DNA of 33,356 nucleotides, taken from UBA10427 sp003500135 (lineage in GTDB: Bacteria; Bacteroidota; Bacteroidia; Cytophagales; Cyclobacteriaceae). The notes beneath the pieces are model-generated. The model ran no database searches. It was not told the DNA's origin and saw nothing but the letters and a program-made list of their open reading frames with translations. Positions 24,227-32,203 of the stretch are shown here, piece after piece (positions within the stretch are counted from its first letter, which is position 1; the number at the start of each line of letters is the position of its first letter). Made by a program: the position numbers and the translations under genes. The stretch lies in NCBI GenBank assembly GCA_963966275.1, contig CAWZYQ010000028.1, forward strand, positions 1 through 33,356, given 5' to 3'.

Positions 24227-26065
24227 ATGACCTACGAATCGTTTAAAAACATAGAAACCAAAAAAAACTACCTGGAAAATCTTAATCGAAATATATTAGA
24301 TGCCCTTGGCATGTCTAATTTAGATGAGATAATTCCAAAAGCTGCCACGGGAAGTTTATTAGAGAACAGTAATTTACAAACAGGAAGTGGAAATAAGCAA
24401 GAACAAATCGGTTCTGGTCATGTTGATCAACAGTTATTTCAGATATTTAACACACCTCACCTATGCCAAAAACTTCAGGGGTATAGCTTGAAAAACTGGG
24501 AATATGAAGATGTCGAAATCCTCACTTCACTTGTCCAATTTTGGAGTACGAACCATCCTGATCTAAATGTCGAAAATCGTATTGCATTAATTGATTTCCT
24601 ATTGGATAATTTCAATCCGGGAAGTTATGATCTTCTAAGGTTAAAGGAAGAACATGTAAAACAGAAGAATGAAGCAGTACCGGAACATCAAAAAGTAGAA
24701 CACAGAGTCAAAACATGGGTTGAACAAGACCCTTTTAATTACCTGAATATCAGAGATATATTTAGATTTTCCAATTCAGTAGATGAGGCGCTCGAATATA
24801 TTGAACAAATAATCCCTTATAGAGAAAATGATGATACAGAATGTTATGCATGGTATTGTTACAGTATAAGTCAATTATTATATGAGTATGAGGCGCTCAG
24901 TCAATCGGAATATTGGTTGTCAAGAGCGCTTGCCATATTGCCCAATGAAGTTCGATTTATTAACCACAAAGGATTGATTGCATTTAAAAAGAGAGAATTT
25001 GACACTGCTTTACCCCTTTTCGAATTAGCTGATAAAATCAATCCTTATGAGGAAGACATTGTATATAAGGGTAATATGGCGCATACGCTGCTTAATTTAG
25101 CTTCTCAAAATAACACAAACCGGAAGGAATATTTAAAACAGTCTGAAGAACTTTACATTGAATGCCAGCAAATATCAAAAAACCTTAAATACTTTTACAA
25201 CATTGCCGAATGCCAGTACCTACAATATAGGTTTGAGGATGCCATAAATTCCTTTCTTAAATCTCCCAATACGGATAATGATCATGCCACTATTGCCGGT
25301 TTTCACAATAAATTGGGCAATTTATTTTATGATGATAAGCGATATATGGAAGCCATAGATGCATATAAAAGAGCAATAGACCTCGACCCAGATAAAGCAA
25401 TTTATTATGGTAATTGTGCAATGGGTTATCGCTACGACAATAACTATGAAGAGGCAAGAAAGTATTTCCTATTTGCTATTCGTGTATCTTCTTCTGATGA
25501 AGAAGCTGCCAAATACCATAATCATATGGGCGTTTTAAGCCATTTTGAAAAAAATTACAATCAGGCAATACTGCATTATGATAATGCCATTATACTACAT
25601 AATACAAACAGTTTATACCACAGGAACAAAGCTAATGCAGCATACAATATTCCAAATTATGACACTGCATTTAAGCATTATCAACTAGCAGCGGGTTTCG
25701 AGGCTGATTTAAAAGTAAAAGCTATGGATCTTAATTTCGCAGGTTTATGTTGTAGCAGAAGAGATAAATTCGAAGAGGCGCTGGAATTTTATCTGAAAGC
25801 GCATGAAAATGACCCTGATAATGAACTTTACCTTAGTAATACCGCCTTTATGTACCAAAGGCTAAAAAAATATGACATCGCAATTGATTGGTATAATAAG
25901 GCAATTCGTATGGAAAAGAACCAGGCACAGAATTACTACTATTTGGGCAATCTGTTTGTTGAGCTAGGTCAAAAAAACAATGCCAGAATGAATTACGAGA
26001 AAGCTATCGTCCATGATCCTCAAAACAATACTTACATAACTGCTCTTGGAGAGTTAAAGGATTAA
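24227..26065 (+). CDS. Tetratricopeptide repeat protein, partner of the membrane TPR protein
   Basis: 612 aa, soluble, no signal peptide. Residues from about 200 to the end are a nearly continuous array of roughly ten TPR units. The clearest are NKLGNLFYDDKRYMEAIDAY followed by KRAIDLDPDKA, the unit at AMGYRYDNNYEEARKYF, and the C-terminal YYYLGNLFVELGQKNNARMN with YEKAIVHDPQNN. The first 200 residues are a helical, Asn/Glu-rich region without recognisable repeats; residues 40-70 are low in complexity and rich in Gly, Ser, Asn and Gln, so probably a linker. A superhelical TPR scaffold normally binds partner proteins or peptides. The coupled membrane TPR gene is the obvious partner candidate. 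Function unknown. Confidence 0.85.
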   Translation: MTYESFKNIETKKNYLENLNRNILDALGMSNLDEIIPKAATGSLLENSNLQTGSGNKQEQIGSGHVDQQLFQIFNTPHLCQKLQGYSLKNWEYEDVEILTSLVQFWSTNHPDLNVENRIALIDFLLDNFNPGSYDLLRLKEEHVKQKNEAVPEHQKVEHRVKTWVEQDPFNYLNIRDIFRFSNSVDEALEYIEQIIPYRENDDTECYAWYCYSISQLLYEYEALSQSEYWLSRALAILPNEVRFINHKGLIAFKKREFDTALPLFELADKINPYEEDIVYKGNMAHTLLNLASQNNTNRKEYLKQSEELYIECQQISKNLKYFYNIAECQYLQYRFEDAINSFLKSPNTDNDHATIAGFHNKLGNLFYDDKRYMEAIDAYKRAIDLDPDKAIYYGNCAMGYRYDNNYEEARKYFLFAIRVSSSDEEAAKYHNHMGVLSHFEKNYNQAILHYDNAIILHNTNSLYHRNKANAAYNIPNYDTAFKHYQLAAGFEADLKVKAMDLNFAGLCCSRRDKFEEALEFYLKAHENDPDNELYLSNTAFMYQRLKKYDIAIDWYNKAIRMEKNQAQNYYYLGNLFVELGQKNNARMNYEKAIVHDPQNNTYITALGELKD

Positions 26066-26132
26066 ATGGATATAAATGCTGTTGAATACTAAGTCAAATA
26101 ATTTGGAATTCAACCCTTCTAAAACAATAAAA

Positions 26133-26163
26133 AAAGTCTTTTCTCTAGTAGAAAAAAGACTTT
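26133..26163. terminator. Bidirectional hairpin terminator between TPR operon and sugar symporter
   Basis: AAAGTCTTTT (26133-26142) and AAAAGACTTT (26154-26163) are perfect 10-bp arms with an 11-base loop. On the minus strand the stem is followed by an uninterrupted TTTTTTT and ATTG, so it reads as an intrinsic terminator for the symporter operon whose stop is about 200 bp away. On the plus strand it stands 68 bp after the TPR operon's stop, without a good T-tract. Confidence 0.6.
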
Positions 26164-26178
26164 GTGGTTAAGGTTATT

Positions 26179-26362
26179 TTTAACCTGAATCATGCATTAA
26201 CATTCTATTCCAATTCCTAACTAATTCAATATCAAGCATTTACGAACATTTTGATACTCACCGCGATGGTTAACCACGCCTCCGTGCCAAAATAACCCTA
26301 AACACTTGATCTTATTGCATCTTGGGCTTTCATAACGAATCCTGATGTATGATCCAGGTTTA
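26179..26362. mobile_element. Fold-back (MITE-like) palindromic element, about 180 bp
   Basis: The whole stretch is an imperfect palindrome centred on TGGTTAACCA (26267-26276). The left end AACCTGAATCATGCATTA (26182-26199) matches the complement of the right end AACCTGGATCATACATCA at 15 of 18 positions. The inner arms also match, for example ATCAAGCATTTA versus ATCAAGTGTTTA, and ATTTTG with the central GGTTAACC. Nothing like this occurs elsewhere in the window except a short TTAACCTGAATTAT at 12614. No transposase and no clear target duplication was found. It fills the gap between two convergent operons and ends 6 bp after the symporter stop codon. A long structured RNA or a convergent-terminator role is the alternative reading. 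Confidence 0.55.
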
Positions 26363-26367
26363 AGAAT

Positions 26368-28239
26368 CTACATCCAGAACACAATGTACAGAAAGGCCAC
26401 TATGGCTACAATACCAATGGCCCAAACATTGAATGTGACACTGGTTCTAAAGAAAGTAGCCGGATCTTCGATTTCGATAGCTTTCGGGTCGGCAATATCC
26501 ATTTTGACATTGGTATAGAAAATAACGCCCAACATCAACATCATAGTACCCATCATAAATATGGATTCAATACCAAGTGATGAATAAGCCGGAACCAAAA
26601 TGGCGCCTATTGTGAGCATGATCAGACCAATACCGGTAAAAATATAGGATGCTTTTAGCGTGCTTCCACTATGCCTATCACCGGCACTCACATGTTTTAC
26701 CTTGTGTTTGTTATCCGTAAAACTGATCACAGAAGCAACTGCACATAAGATGATAAACACGTAGCCCATTCTTAGGATAAACGGAATATCCGGTAATACT
26801 GCTTTAATGAAAATGCCCATTGGTATGGTTATTATTGCTGTCCAGAAGGCTGCCCTTGAAGTGATCTGTTTCCAGAATAATCCCATGGCAAAAACCACTA
26901 CTACTCCTGGATAAATGAAGCCCGTATATTCCTGAATATACTGGAACACCTGATCGAGGTTGTTGAGAAGTGGGGCGAATGACATAGCAATGATTATAGA
27001 AATGATTGCGGCTACCCTCCCTATTAAAACTAAATTTTTATTCGTTGCCTTAGGGTTTATGAACTCTTTGTAGATATCCATTGTAAAAATGGTAGATGTG
27101 CTATTAATCATAGAAGCCAATGAGGAAACAATAGCCGCTGACATTGCAGCAAATGCTAGCCCCCGAACACCTGCGGGAACAAAATTTTTCAACAACCAAG
27201 GGTATGCTTCATCAGATTTAGTGATCTCTCCAATTTCCTCTATCGGTTTTCCTATCATTACAGAAAGCTCGGCAACGTTGTAATTATTAACCAAAACGTA
27301 GGCCGTGATGCCAGGTATAACTACTAACAAAGGAATAAATATTTTGAGGTATCCGGCGAACAGTAATCCCTTTTCGGCGTGATCAATTGATTTTGCTGCT
27401 AATCCTTTTTGTATGATAAATTGATTAAAACCCCAATAACCCAGATTTATTACCCACATTGCACCCAGTAAAATACCTAGACCTGGTAAATCTTTAAATG
27501 CATCTTTCACCCCAAAATCACCATCGGGAACCGTTTTTCTGCCTTCTTCAATGATCATGGCGAAATGATCGCGCGCTCCTTCATAAATCACTTCGAAACC
27601 ATTCAGAATACTTCCTGCACCTACTGCGTCTAATGCCAAAAATGTGGTAAAGAGCCCTCCCATTACAAGAAATATCACCTGAATCACATCCGTCCAGGCT
27701 ACGGAAGTTAAACCTCCGTAAATGGAATATATACCTGAAAAGACCAATAAGCCGATGATACCATAAATCAAGGGTACACCTAATATATTTTCCAGTGCCA
27801 ATGCCCCGAGGTAGCTTACTGAGGTCAGGTTGACGAACACGTATACCAAAAGCCAGAAAATGGCAAAAAACGAACTTACCGTTCTGTTAAACCGCTGGTT
27901 AATAAATTGAGGCATCGTGTAGATACCTTTCTTTAAAAAGATAGGCAGGAAATATTTCGCTACTATAATTAGCGTAATGGCTGCTATCCATTCGTAAGCT
28001 GCAATGGCCAGTCCTACCGCATATCCGGAACCTGACATCGCAATAAAGTGCTCTGCCGATATATTGGCAGCGATCAGTGAAGCGCCTACTGCCCACCAGG
28101 TAAGTGAATTGCTGGCGAGGAAATAGTCATTTGCTGTTTTCTCGACCCCTTTTTTCGAACGGGACACAAATAGTCCCATCGAAATAATTATGATACAGTA
28201 AACAATAAAAATGACATAATCAATCGTCGTAAAACCCAT
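26368..28239 (-). CDS. SGLT-type sodium/sugar symporter (SSS family)
   Basis: 623 aa, about fourteen membrane helices. It takes up a sugar driven by the Na+ gradient. It matches the Vibrio galactose transporter vSGLT block by block: NISAEHFIAMSGSGYAVGLA, then AYEW (the vSGLT Glu88 region), NLGYWGFNQFIIQKGLAAKS (sugar-binding Asn), AGYLKIFIPLLVVIPG (Lys294 region) and FQYIQEYTGFIYPG (Gln428 region). His64 stands where vSGLT has Gln69, a sugar-contact position, so specificity may differ. It lies 8 bp downstream of a galactose mutarotase-like gene, and the pair follows the remains of araB, suggesting L-arabinose (same ring configuration as galactose at C2-C4) or galactose as substrate. Na+ made available by the decarboxylase pump in this window could drive it. 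Confidence 0.92.
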   Translation of the reverse strand: MGFTTIDYVIFIVYCIIIISMGLFVSRSKKGVEKTANDYFLASNSLTWWAVGASLIAANISAEHFIAMSGSGYAVGLAIAAYEWIAAITLIIVAKYFLPIFLKKGIYTMPQFINQRFNRTVSSFFAIFWLLVYVFVNLTSVSYLGALALENILGVPLIYGIIGLLVFSGIYSIYGGLTSVAWTDVIQVIFLVMGGLFTTFLALDAVGAGSILNGFEVIYEGARDHFAMIIEEGRKTVPDGDFGVKDAFKDLPGLGILLGAMWVINLGYWGFNQFIIQKGLAAKSIDHAEKGLLFAGYLKIFIPLLVVIPGITAYVLVNNYNVAELSVMIGKPIEEIGEITKSDEAYPWLLKNFVPAGVRGLAFAAMSAAIVSSLASMINSTSTIFTMDIYKEFINPKATNKNLVLIGRVAAIISIIIAMSFAPLLNNLDQVFQYIQEYTGFIYPGVVVVFAMGLFWKQITSRAAFWTAIITIPMGIFIKAVLPDIPFILRMGYVFIILCAVASVISFTDNKHKVKHVSAGDRHSGSTLKASYIFTGIGLIMLTIGAILVPAYSSLGIESIFMMGTMMLMLGVIFYTNVKMDIADPKAIEIEDPATFFRTSVTFNVWAIGIVAIVAFLYIVFWM

Positions 28240-28247
28240 GATTTTGT

Positions 28248-29393
28248 TTATTTAACGCTAAAAATAAATTTGGTGGTGCTGTGATAAGACGCTCCCGGTT
28301 CCAATACAACCGAAGGAAAATCCGGTTGATTGGGAGAGTCAGGAAAATGTTGTGTTTCCAGACATAAACCTGAACGAAACTTATATCTCACGCCATTTTT
28401 ACCTTTTGCTTCACCATCTAAAAAGTTTCCTGAATAGAATTGAATGCCGGGCTCGGTAGTAAAAACTTCCAACAACCTTCCACTTTTGGGTTCATAAAGT
28501 CTGGCGGCAAAGGCCATCTTATCCTCACCATCATTGAGCGCCCAACAATGGTCGAATCCATTCGCTATTTCCAGTTGGTTATTGTCTATGCCAATATCAA
28601 CGCCAATCACTTTTGATTGGGAGAAATCAAAGGGAGTACCCTTTACCGGTCTTAATTCTCCGGTGGGGATCAACGTATTGTCCACAGGCAGAAAACGATC
28701 GGCATTTATGGTTAATTGATGATCCAGTATATCATCCTCCATTGCAGTTAAGTTGAAATAGCTGTGTTGGGTCAGGTTGACAATAGTAGTTTTATCAGTT
28801 TTGGCTTTGTAGTCGCAGGTGAGCGAATTGTCATGGCCCAGCATATAGGTTACTGTTACCTCCAGTTTTCCGGGATAACCCTCTTCCATATTTTCGCTGG
28901 TATAGGTAAGTACGAGGCCTTCTCCTTCTTCATTTTCAAAAGGTTCGATATCCCAAAATACCTTATCAAATCCTTTATCGCCACCATGTAAATGATTACC
29001 GATATTATTTTGGACCAGTGAATAAGTAGTATCGTTAAGTGGGAATTTGCCTTTAGCAATTCGATTCCCATATCGACCGATAATAGCCCCAAAATAAGGA
29101 TTGAACTTTAAATAATCATCCAGGTTGTTGTAACCCAGTACTACATCTTCAAATTCACCATTTTTATCAGGTACGATCAGGTTAGTAATGATACCACCAT
29201 AATTAATAACCCCTGCCATGAGGCCATTTTTATTGGAAATCGTATATCTTTTAACCTGACGTCCATCGGGCATTTTGCCAAAATCTGTTACTTTATTCAT
29301 TTGATCAATGGTATTCCCTTTGTCATTTTTATTAGCTGTACATACCGACAAGAAAATTAGGGCTAGAATGAACAGTGATATGTTGTTTTTCAT
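28248..29393 (-). CDS. galM: Aldose 1-epimerase (galactose mutarotase), predicted lipoprotein
   Basis: 381 aa. It interconverts alpha and beta anomers of aldoses such as galactose, arabinose or glucose. Residues 1-18 form a lipoprotein signal (MKNNISLFILALIFLSVC, lipobox LSVC with Cys18), placing the enzyme in the periplasm or at the outer membrane, a common arrangement in Bacteroidota. Catalytic signatures: NLTQHSYFNLT (proton-donor His), NRIAKGKFPL and NHLHGGDKGFDK in the N-terminal half, and LCLETQHFPDSPNQ with the base Glu near the end. It is 8 bp from the symporter gene and would present the correct anomer to it. The 5' region holds a 7-bp inverted repeat GGAATAA/TTATTCC at 29419-29445. 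Confidence 0.93.
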   Translation of the reverse strand: MKNNISLFILALIFLSVCTANKNDKGNTIDQMNKVTDFGKMPDGRQVKRYTISNKNGLMAGVINYGGIITNLIVPDKNGEFEDVVLGYNNLDDYLKFNPYFGAIIGRYGNRIAKGKFPLNDTTYSLVQNNIGNHLHGGDKGFDKVFWDIEPFENEEGEGLVLTYTSENMEEGYPGKLEVTVTYMLGHDNSLTCDYKAKTDKTTIVNLTQHSYFNLTAMEDDILDHQLTINADRFLPVDNTLIPTGELRPVKGTPFDFSQSKVIGVDIGIDNNQLEIANGFDHCWALNDGEDKMAFAARLYEPKSGRLLEVFTTEPGIQFYSGNFLDGEAKGKNGVRYKFRSGLCLETQHFPDSPNQPDFPSVVLEPGASYHSTTKFIFSVK

Positions 29394-29485
29394 GATCTGG
29401 TAGCTTAAAGTTCGTTTTGGAATAATTGATAATACACCTTATTCCATTTGAATTGATTAATGAATTCATTGGTAGATTCGTTTAA

Positions 29486-29665
29486 TCATAGATATGAATT
29501 GAAATCGTTATTGCTTAATTTCAATGAATACTTAATGCATTTGCCTTCCTTCCAAAGGGCATGCCAATGCACCTTGCTTCCAAGTGTTTCACCCTTATAG
29601 GTATTCACTAATACGGAACGAACTGAATCTGGTCCAAAATCGAGGCCAATTGCATATGATTCCAT
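29486..29665 (-). pseudogene. araB: 5' remnant of ribulokinase (araB)
   Basis: The ATG at 29663-29665 opens a 59-codon frame: MESYAIGLDFGPDSVRSVLV, continuing NTYKGETLGSKVHWHALWKEGK, then an unrelated tail and stop at 29486-29488. The first 45 residues follow the AraB N-terminus (YAIGLDYGTDSVRSVLV...VHYYPRWKEGKYC). The phosphate-1 motif DxGTxS reads GPDS, so even this part is mutated. A whole kinase is about 550 aa; the sequence breaks at WKEGK, near 29537, and the rest of araB with any araD/araA is missing. It lies directly upstream of galM and the symporter on the same strand, where an arabinose operon would have its first gene. Confidence 0.8.
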
Positions 29666-29719
29666 TTATTATATTATACTGGTTTATGCTCAACTGTTTT
29701 TATACGTACTTTGTACACT

Positions 29720-29748
29720 TAAAGTTAAGCAATTATTTCTAAACACAA
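29720..29748 (-). promoter_or_regulatory. Possible promoter of the former arabinose operon, now of galM-symporter
   Basis: On the minus strand TAACTTTA (plus 29720-29727) matches TAnnTTTG at all but the last base. TTG (plus 29746-29748) lies 18 bp upstream. It is 55 bp before the araB remnant and, with no other candidate closer, may still drive galM and the symporter. Weak match; treat as a suggestion. The gene-free sequence 29666-29987 shows nothing else certain; GTACTTTGTACA-like dyads near 29706-29718 could be operator material. Confidence 0.3.
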
Positions 29749-29987
29749 GATTTAATGATCAAATACTGTTGGTACATTTATAGTGAAATAATTATCGAGT
29801 CGTCTATATTCAATATATTTAATTCTTGATCTTAATTGCCATTCTCTAAATAAATACCTTATTTTCAATATCCCATGTTCCAAAAAATTGACTTATGATT
29901 TAAAAATTGCTGTTATGTAAGGCTATTAAACCATCAGCAGAAGAGAACAATTACTATTCAAAAAGATTTATACATAAACACCTTACC

Positions 29988-30602
29988 ATGAAAAAGTTAC
30001 TAATTCCATTAATCCTGACCGGTATCAATTTCACTCTTTTTGGCCAATCTTCATGGCTTGAAATTGATCGAAAGCATCATGATATCAACAAAAAGGGCAT
30101 GACTGTTTTAGGTAGTTGGGCGGTTGGAAATATTGTACTGAATAGTTCATTGTTAATTGCCGGAACTAACGATAAAAGAACAGAAGCCTTTTATCAGATG
30201 AATATTGGGTGGAATGCGGTAAATCTGGCGCTAGCCATTCCGGGTTTTATAAATGCAAGAAAAAAACTTCAAGATAGCAATAAACCTGATAATGCTGCTG
30301 ACATCATGGAAGAAGCACATAATATTGAAAAGATTTTATTGCTCAATACCGGTTTAGATGTAGCATATATGGCTGCGGGAGGCTGTTTGATGAATATTCA
30401 AACTTCAGATATTGATCGAAAAATGCAATTTGAGGGATTTGGTGCAGGGCTCATATTACAGGGCGGCTTTTTATTCGCCTTCGATATTATTATGTATGTT
30501 ATGCATAGAAAAAATGGTCGTAAAATAAATGAGTTAATGAGAAATATTACCGTTTCAACAGGCCGAAACGGATTTACAGTGTCCTGGAAAATTGGAGGCT
30601 GA
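29988..30602 (+). CDS. Exported/membrane protein of unknown function (resembles DUF6992)
   Basis: 204 aa from the ATG at 29988. The frame is open 27 codons further up (29907), but MKKLLIPLILTGINFTLFGQ starts a clean signal sequence, with cleavage likely before QSS, so the later start is preferred. Three hydrophobic segments follow: the VLGSWAVGNIVLNSSLLIAG region, MNIGWNAVNLALAIPGFI, and the GAGLILQGGFLFAFDIIMYV region near the end. The QMNIGWNAVNLALA block recalls a Bacteroidota family I know as DUF6992; this is from memory and not verified. No catalytic motif. It converges on the receiver-domain gene, 20 bp away, and has no operon partner. Confidence 0.65.
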   Translation: MKKLLIPLILTGINFTLFGQSSWLEIDRKHHDINKKGMTVLGSWAVGNIVLNSSLLIAGTNDKRTEAFYQMNIGWNAVNLALAIPGFINARKKLQDSNKPDNAADIMEEAHNIEKILLLNTGLDVAYMAAGGCLMNIQTSDIDRKMQFEGFGAGLILQGGFLFAFDIIMYVMHRKNGRKINELMRNITVSTGRNGFTVSWKIGG

Positions 30603-30622
30603 TACAAGAGGCAAAACCGCCC

Positions 30623-31024
30623 CTACCAATAATGGCTGATCCTTTGATGTTTTTTTATGTTTTCCAGTTTTTCGGTCGTTAATGGTTTACTGATAAACTC
30701 TATCACACTATGATAGATTTTTGATTTTTCATGATCCAGTGGATCAATGCTGGAAGTTAGCATCACAACATCTGGCCCGGAACCCGGATGATAAAATTCT
30801 TTTTCAAAAATGTATAAAAACTCCCACCCATTCATATGAGGCATATTAATATCCAGAAAAACCAATCCTGTTCTCTCGCTTATTTCCAGTGACCTGAGTT
30901 GTTCCATGGCTGATTCCGCACTTTCAAATTGTATCACTTCACTTGCAAAATGATTTCTTGTGATCGCTAAATTACCTATGTAAAGCGTTACATCATCATC
31001 TACTAACATTACTTTTTGAGGCAT
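30623..31024 (-). CDS. Stand-alone receiver-domain response regulator
   Basis: 133 aa, a single CheY-like domain with no output domain. Acidic pocket Asp9-Asp10-Asp11 (VDDD), phospho-acceptor Asp58 (FLDINMP), Thr90 (MLTSS) and Lys113 (ISKPL) are all present, so it should be phosphorylatable. GVLDINMPHMNGWEFL-type sequence after the acceptor is typical of the small regulators found in many copies in Bacteroidota. It has no histidine kinase neighbour and would act through protein contact, as a phosphorelay intermediate or motility/behaviour regulator. Transcribed alone; the next minus-strand gene upstream ends 115 bp away. Confidence 0.92.
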   Translation of the reverse strand: MPQKVMLVDDDVTLYIGNLAITRNHFASEVIQFESAESAMEQLRSLEISERTGLVFLDINMPHMNGWEFLYIFEKEFYHPGSGPDVVMLTSSIDPLDHEKSKIYHSVIEFISKPLTTEKLENIKKHQRISHYW

Positions 31025-31139
31025 ATTTTACCTTTGGGATGAGTTAAAATTTTTAAAAAAGGATGAAGTAAAAAATGATATGTGATTTAAACCTTTATAT
31101 TGATATTGTTCTACCGTACAGCAAGATTTAAATAATAAA

Positions 31140-32039
31140 TTAATGGGATAAAGTGCCAATCACTCTAAGTGAAGACGGTTTAACCGTAATCTGAACAGGT
31201 CCTTGTACAATCTTAGGCTCTCCATCAATATGCATTTCCAATTCTTTTTCCAAATCTAAAATGCATTTTCCGGCAGTAAAGCTTTGATAATAGGGCGAAA
31301 GATGAATCTTTTTAGAGAACAGCTGCCATGCCAGTACAGGTGCAGCGTACCATGGAAACGGTCTTAAAATCGCAATATGAATCAACCCGTCATTTAATTT
31401 GGCATCCGGGGCAATGAATGCATTATTACCAAACTGTCGACTATTGGCAAAGGAACAAAGAAATACTTTTTCATCAACCTTTTGCGTTTCGTCCAGAAGC
31501 ATTTTGATATGCAAAGGCTTATAAGTATGCATCAACTTCAAAGTAGCCTGAATATAGTTCAAAAACCCTCTTGCTTTCATTTTATCAAAAAAATGAGCCA
31601 CCCGGGCGTCAAAACCAATTCCTGCCATATTAACGCACGGATGGTCGTTTAGTAGAAGTGTATCAATATGAATAGGTGTACTTTTTTTCAGTAGGTCAAA
31701 AGCTTTTTTCTTATTCATGGGTATACCCAATTCACGTGCCAGACCATTTCCTGAACCATTGGGTATGATGCCCAGTGGAATATCCGTATTAACGAGCCCT
31801 GAAGCCACTTCATTTACAGTCCCGTCCCCTCCTATGGCAGTTACGATTAAGTATTTATCTCTGTTTTTTTTGGCTAATTCGGTTGCGTGCCCCGGGGATT
31901 TAGTCCTTTTTATCTTAAATTTTGCCTCTGAAGCGCCATTTACACCAAAGATTTCTGTTTTCAGCGCCTTTTTCTTTCCTGCCGCGGGGTTAAAAATTAG
32001 TAGAATCTTGTTCTTAAGTCCATTGTTACTCATTTCCAA
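31140..32039 (-). CDS. Diacylglycerol/lipid kinase family protein (YegS/DgkB type)
   Basis: 299 aa. It phosphorylates a lipid alcohol such as diacylglycerol with ATP at the membrane surface. Motifs: NPAAGKKK (17-24), GGDGTVNEV (70-78, the nucleotide-binding block), IIPNGSGNGLAREL (91-104) and the C-terminal HIDGEP, where family enzymes place catalytic residues. There is no membrane segment. Two ATGs (codons 1 and 3) occur at the start. It diverges from the MATE gene across a 164-bp gap holding two near-identical dyad sequences. Confidence 0.9.
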   Translation of the reverse strand: MEMSNNGLKNKILLIFNPAAGKKKALKTEIFGVNGASEAKFKIKRTKSPGHATELAKKNRDKYLIVTAIGGDGTVNEVASGLVNTDIPLGIIPNGSGNGLARELGIPMNKKKAFDLLKKSTPIHIDTLLLNDHPCVNMAGIGFDARVAHFFDKMKARGFLNYIQATLKLMHTYKPLHIKMLLDETQKVDEKVFLCSFANSRQFGNNAFIAPDAKLNDGLIHIAILRPFPWYAAPVLAWQLFSKKIHLSPYYQSFTAGKCILDLEKELEMHIDGEPKIVQGPVQITVKPSSLRVIGTLSH

Positions 32040-32089
32040 AAAAATTACTCACGTCAAAATAAACCCTAAAATATTGATAAAATTGAATG

Positions 32090-32188
32090 TTTGGATATAG
32101 TTATCAAAACTTAACACAGAAATGGATAAATCTTTTATGATCGTTAATATTTTGCCAAACTTTTAGTATTTGATATAGTTACCAAATA
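32090..32188. promoter_or_regulatory. Duplicated dyad GATATAGTTAyCAAA between lipid kinase and MATE genes
   Basis: TTTGGATATAGTTATCAAAA (32090-32109) and ATTTGATATAGTTACCAAAT (32168-32187) match at 16 of 20 positions, 78 bp apart. Each is itself a rough dyad (TTGATA...TAyCAA). Their position in a divergent gap, one nearer each gene, suggests binding sites for a common regulator, such as one that controls the efflux pump. The rest of the gap is AT-rich without a recognisable promoter. Confidence 0.45.
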
Positions 32189-32203
32189 AATCCAATATTT
32201 AGT

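Noticed and set aside
26220..26370. Open frame continuing about 48 codons past the symporter stop (starting ILKPGSYIRIRYESPRCNK)
   Set aside because: It lies wholly inside the palindromic element and both arms are repeats of each other; the frame has no start of its own, so it is more likely a by-product of the fold-back sequence than a read-through domain.
29907..29987. N-terminal extension of the 231-codon frame before MKKLLIPLIL
   Set aside because: The 27 extra residues are charged and would bury the signal peptide; the internal ATG at 29988 gives a standard exported N-terminus.
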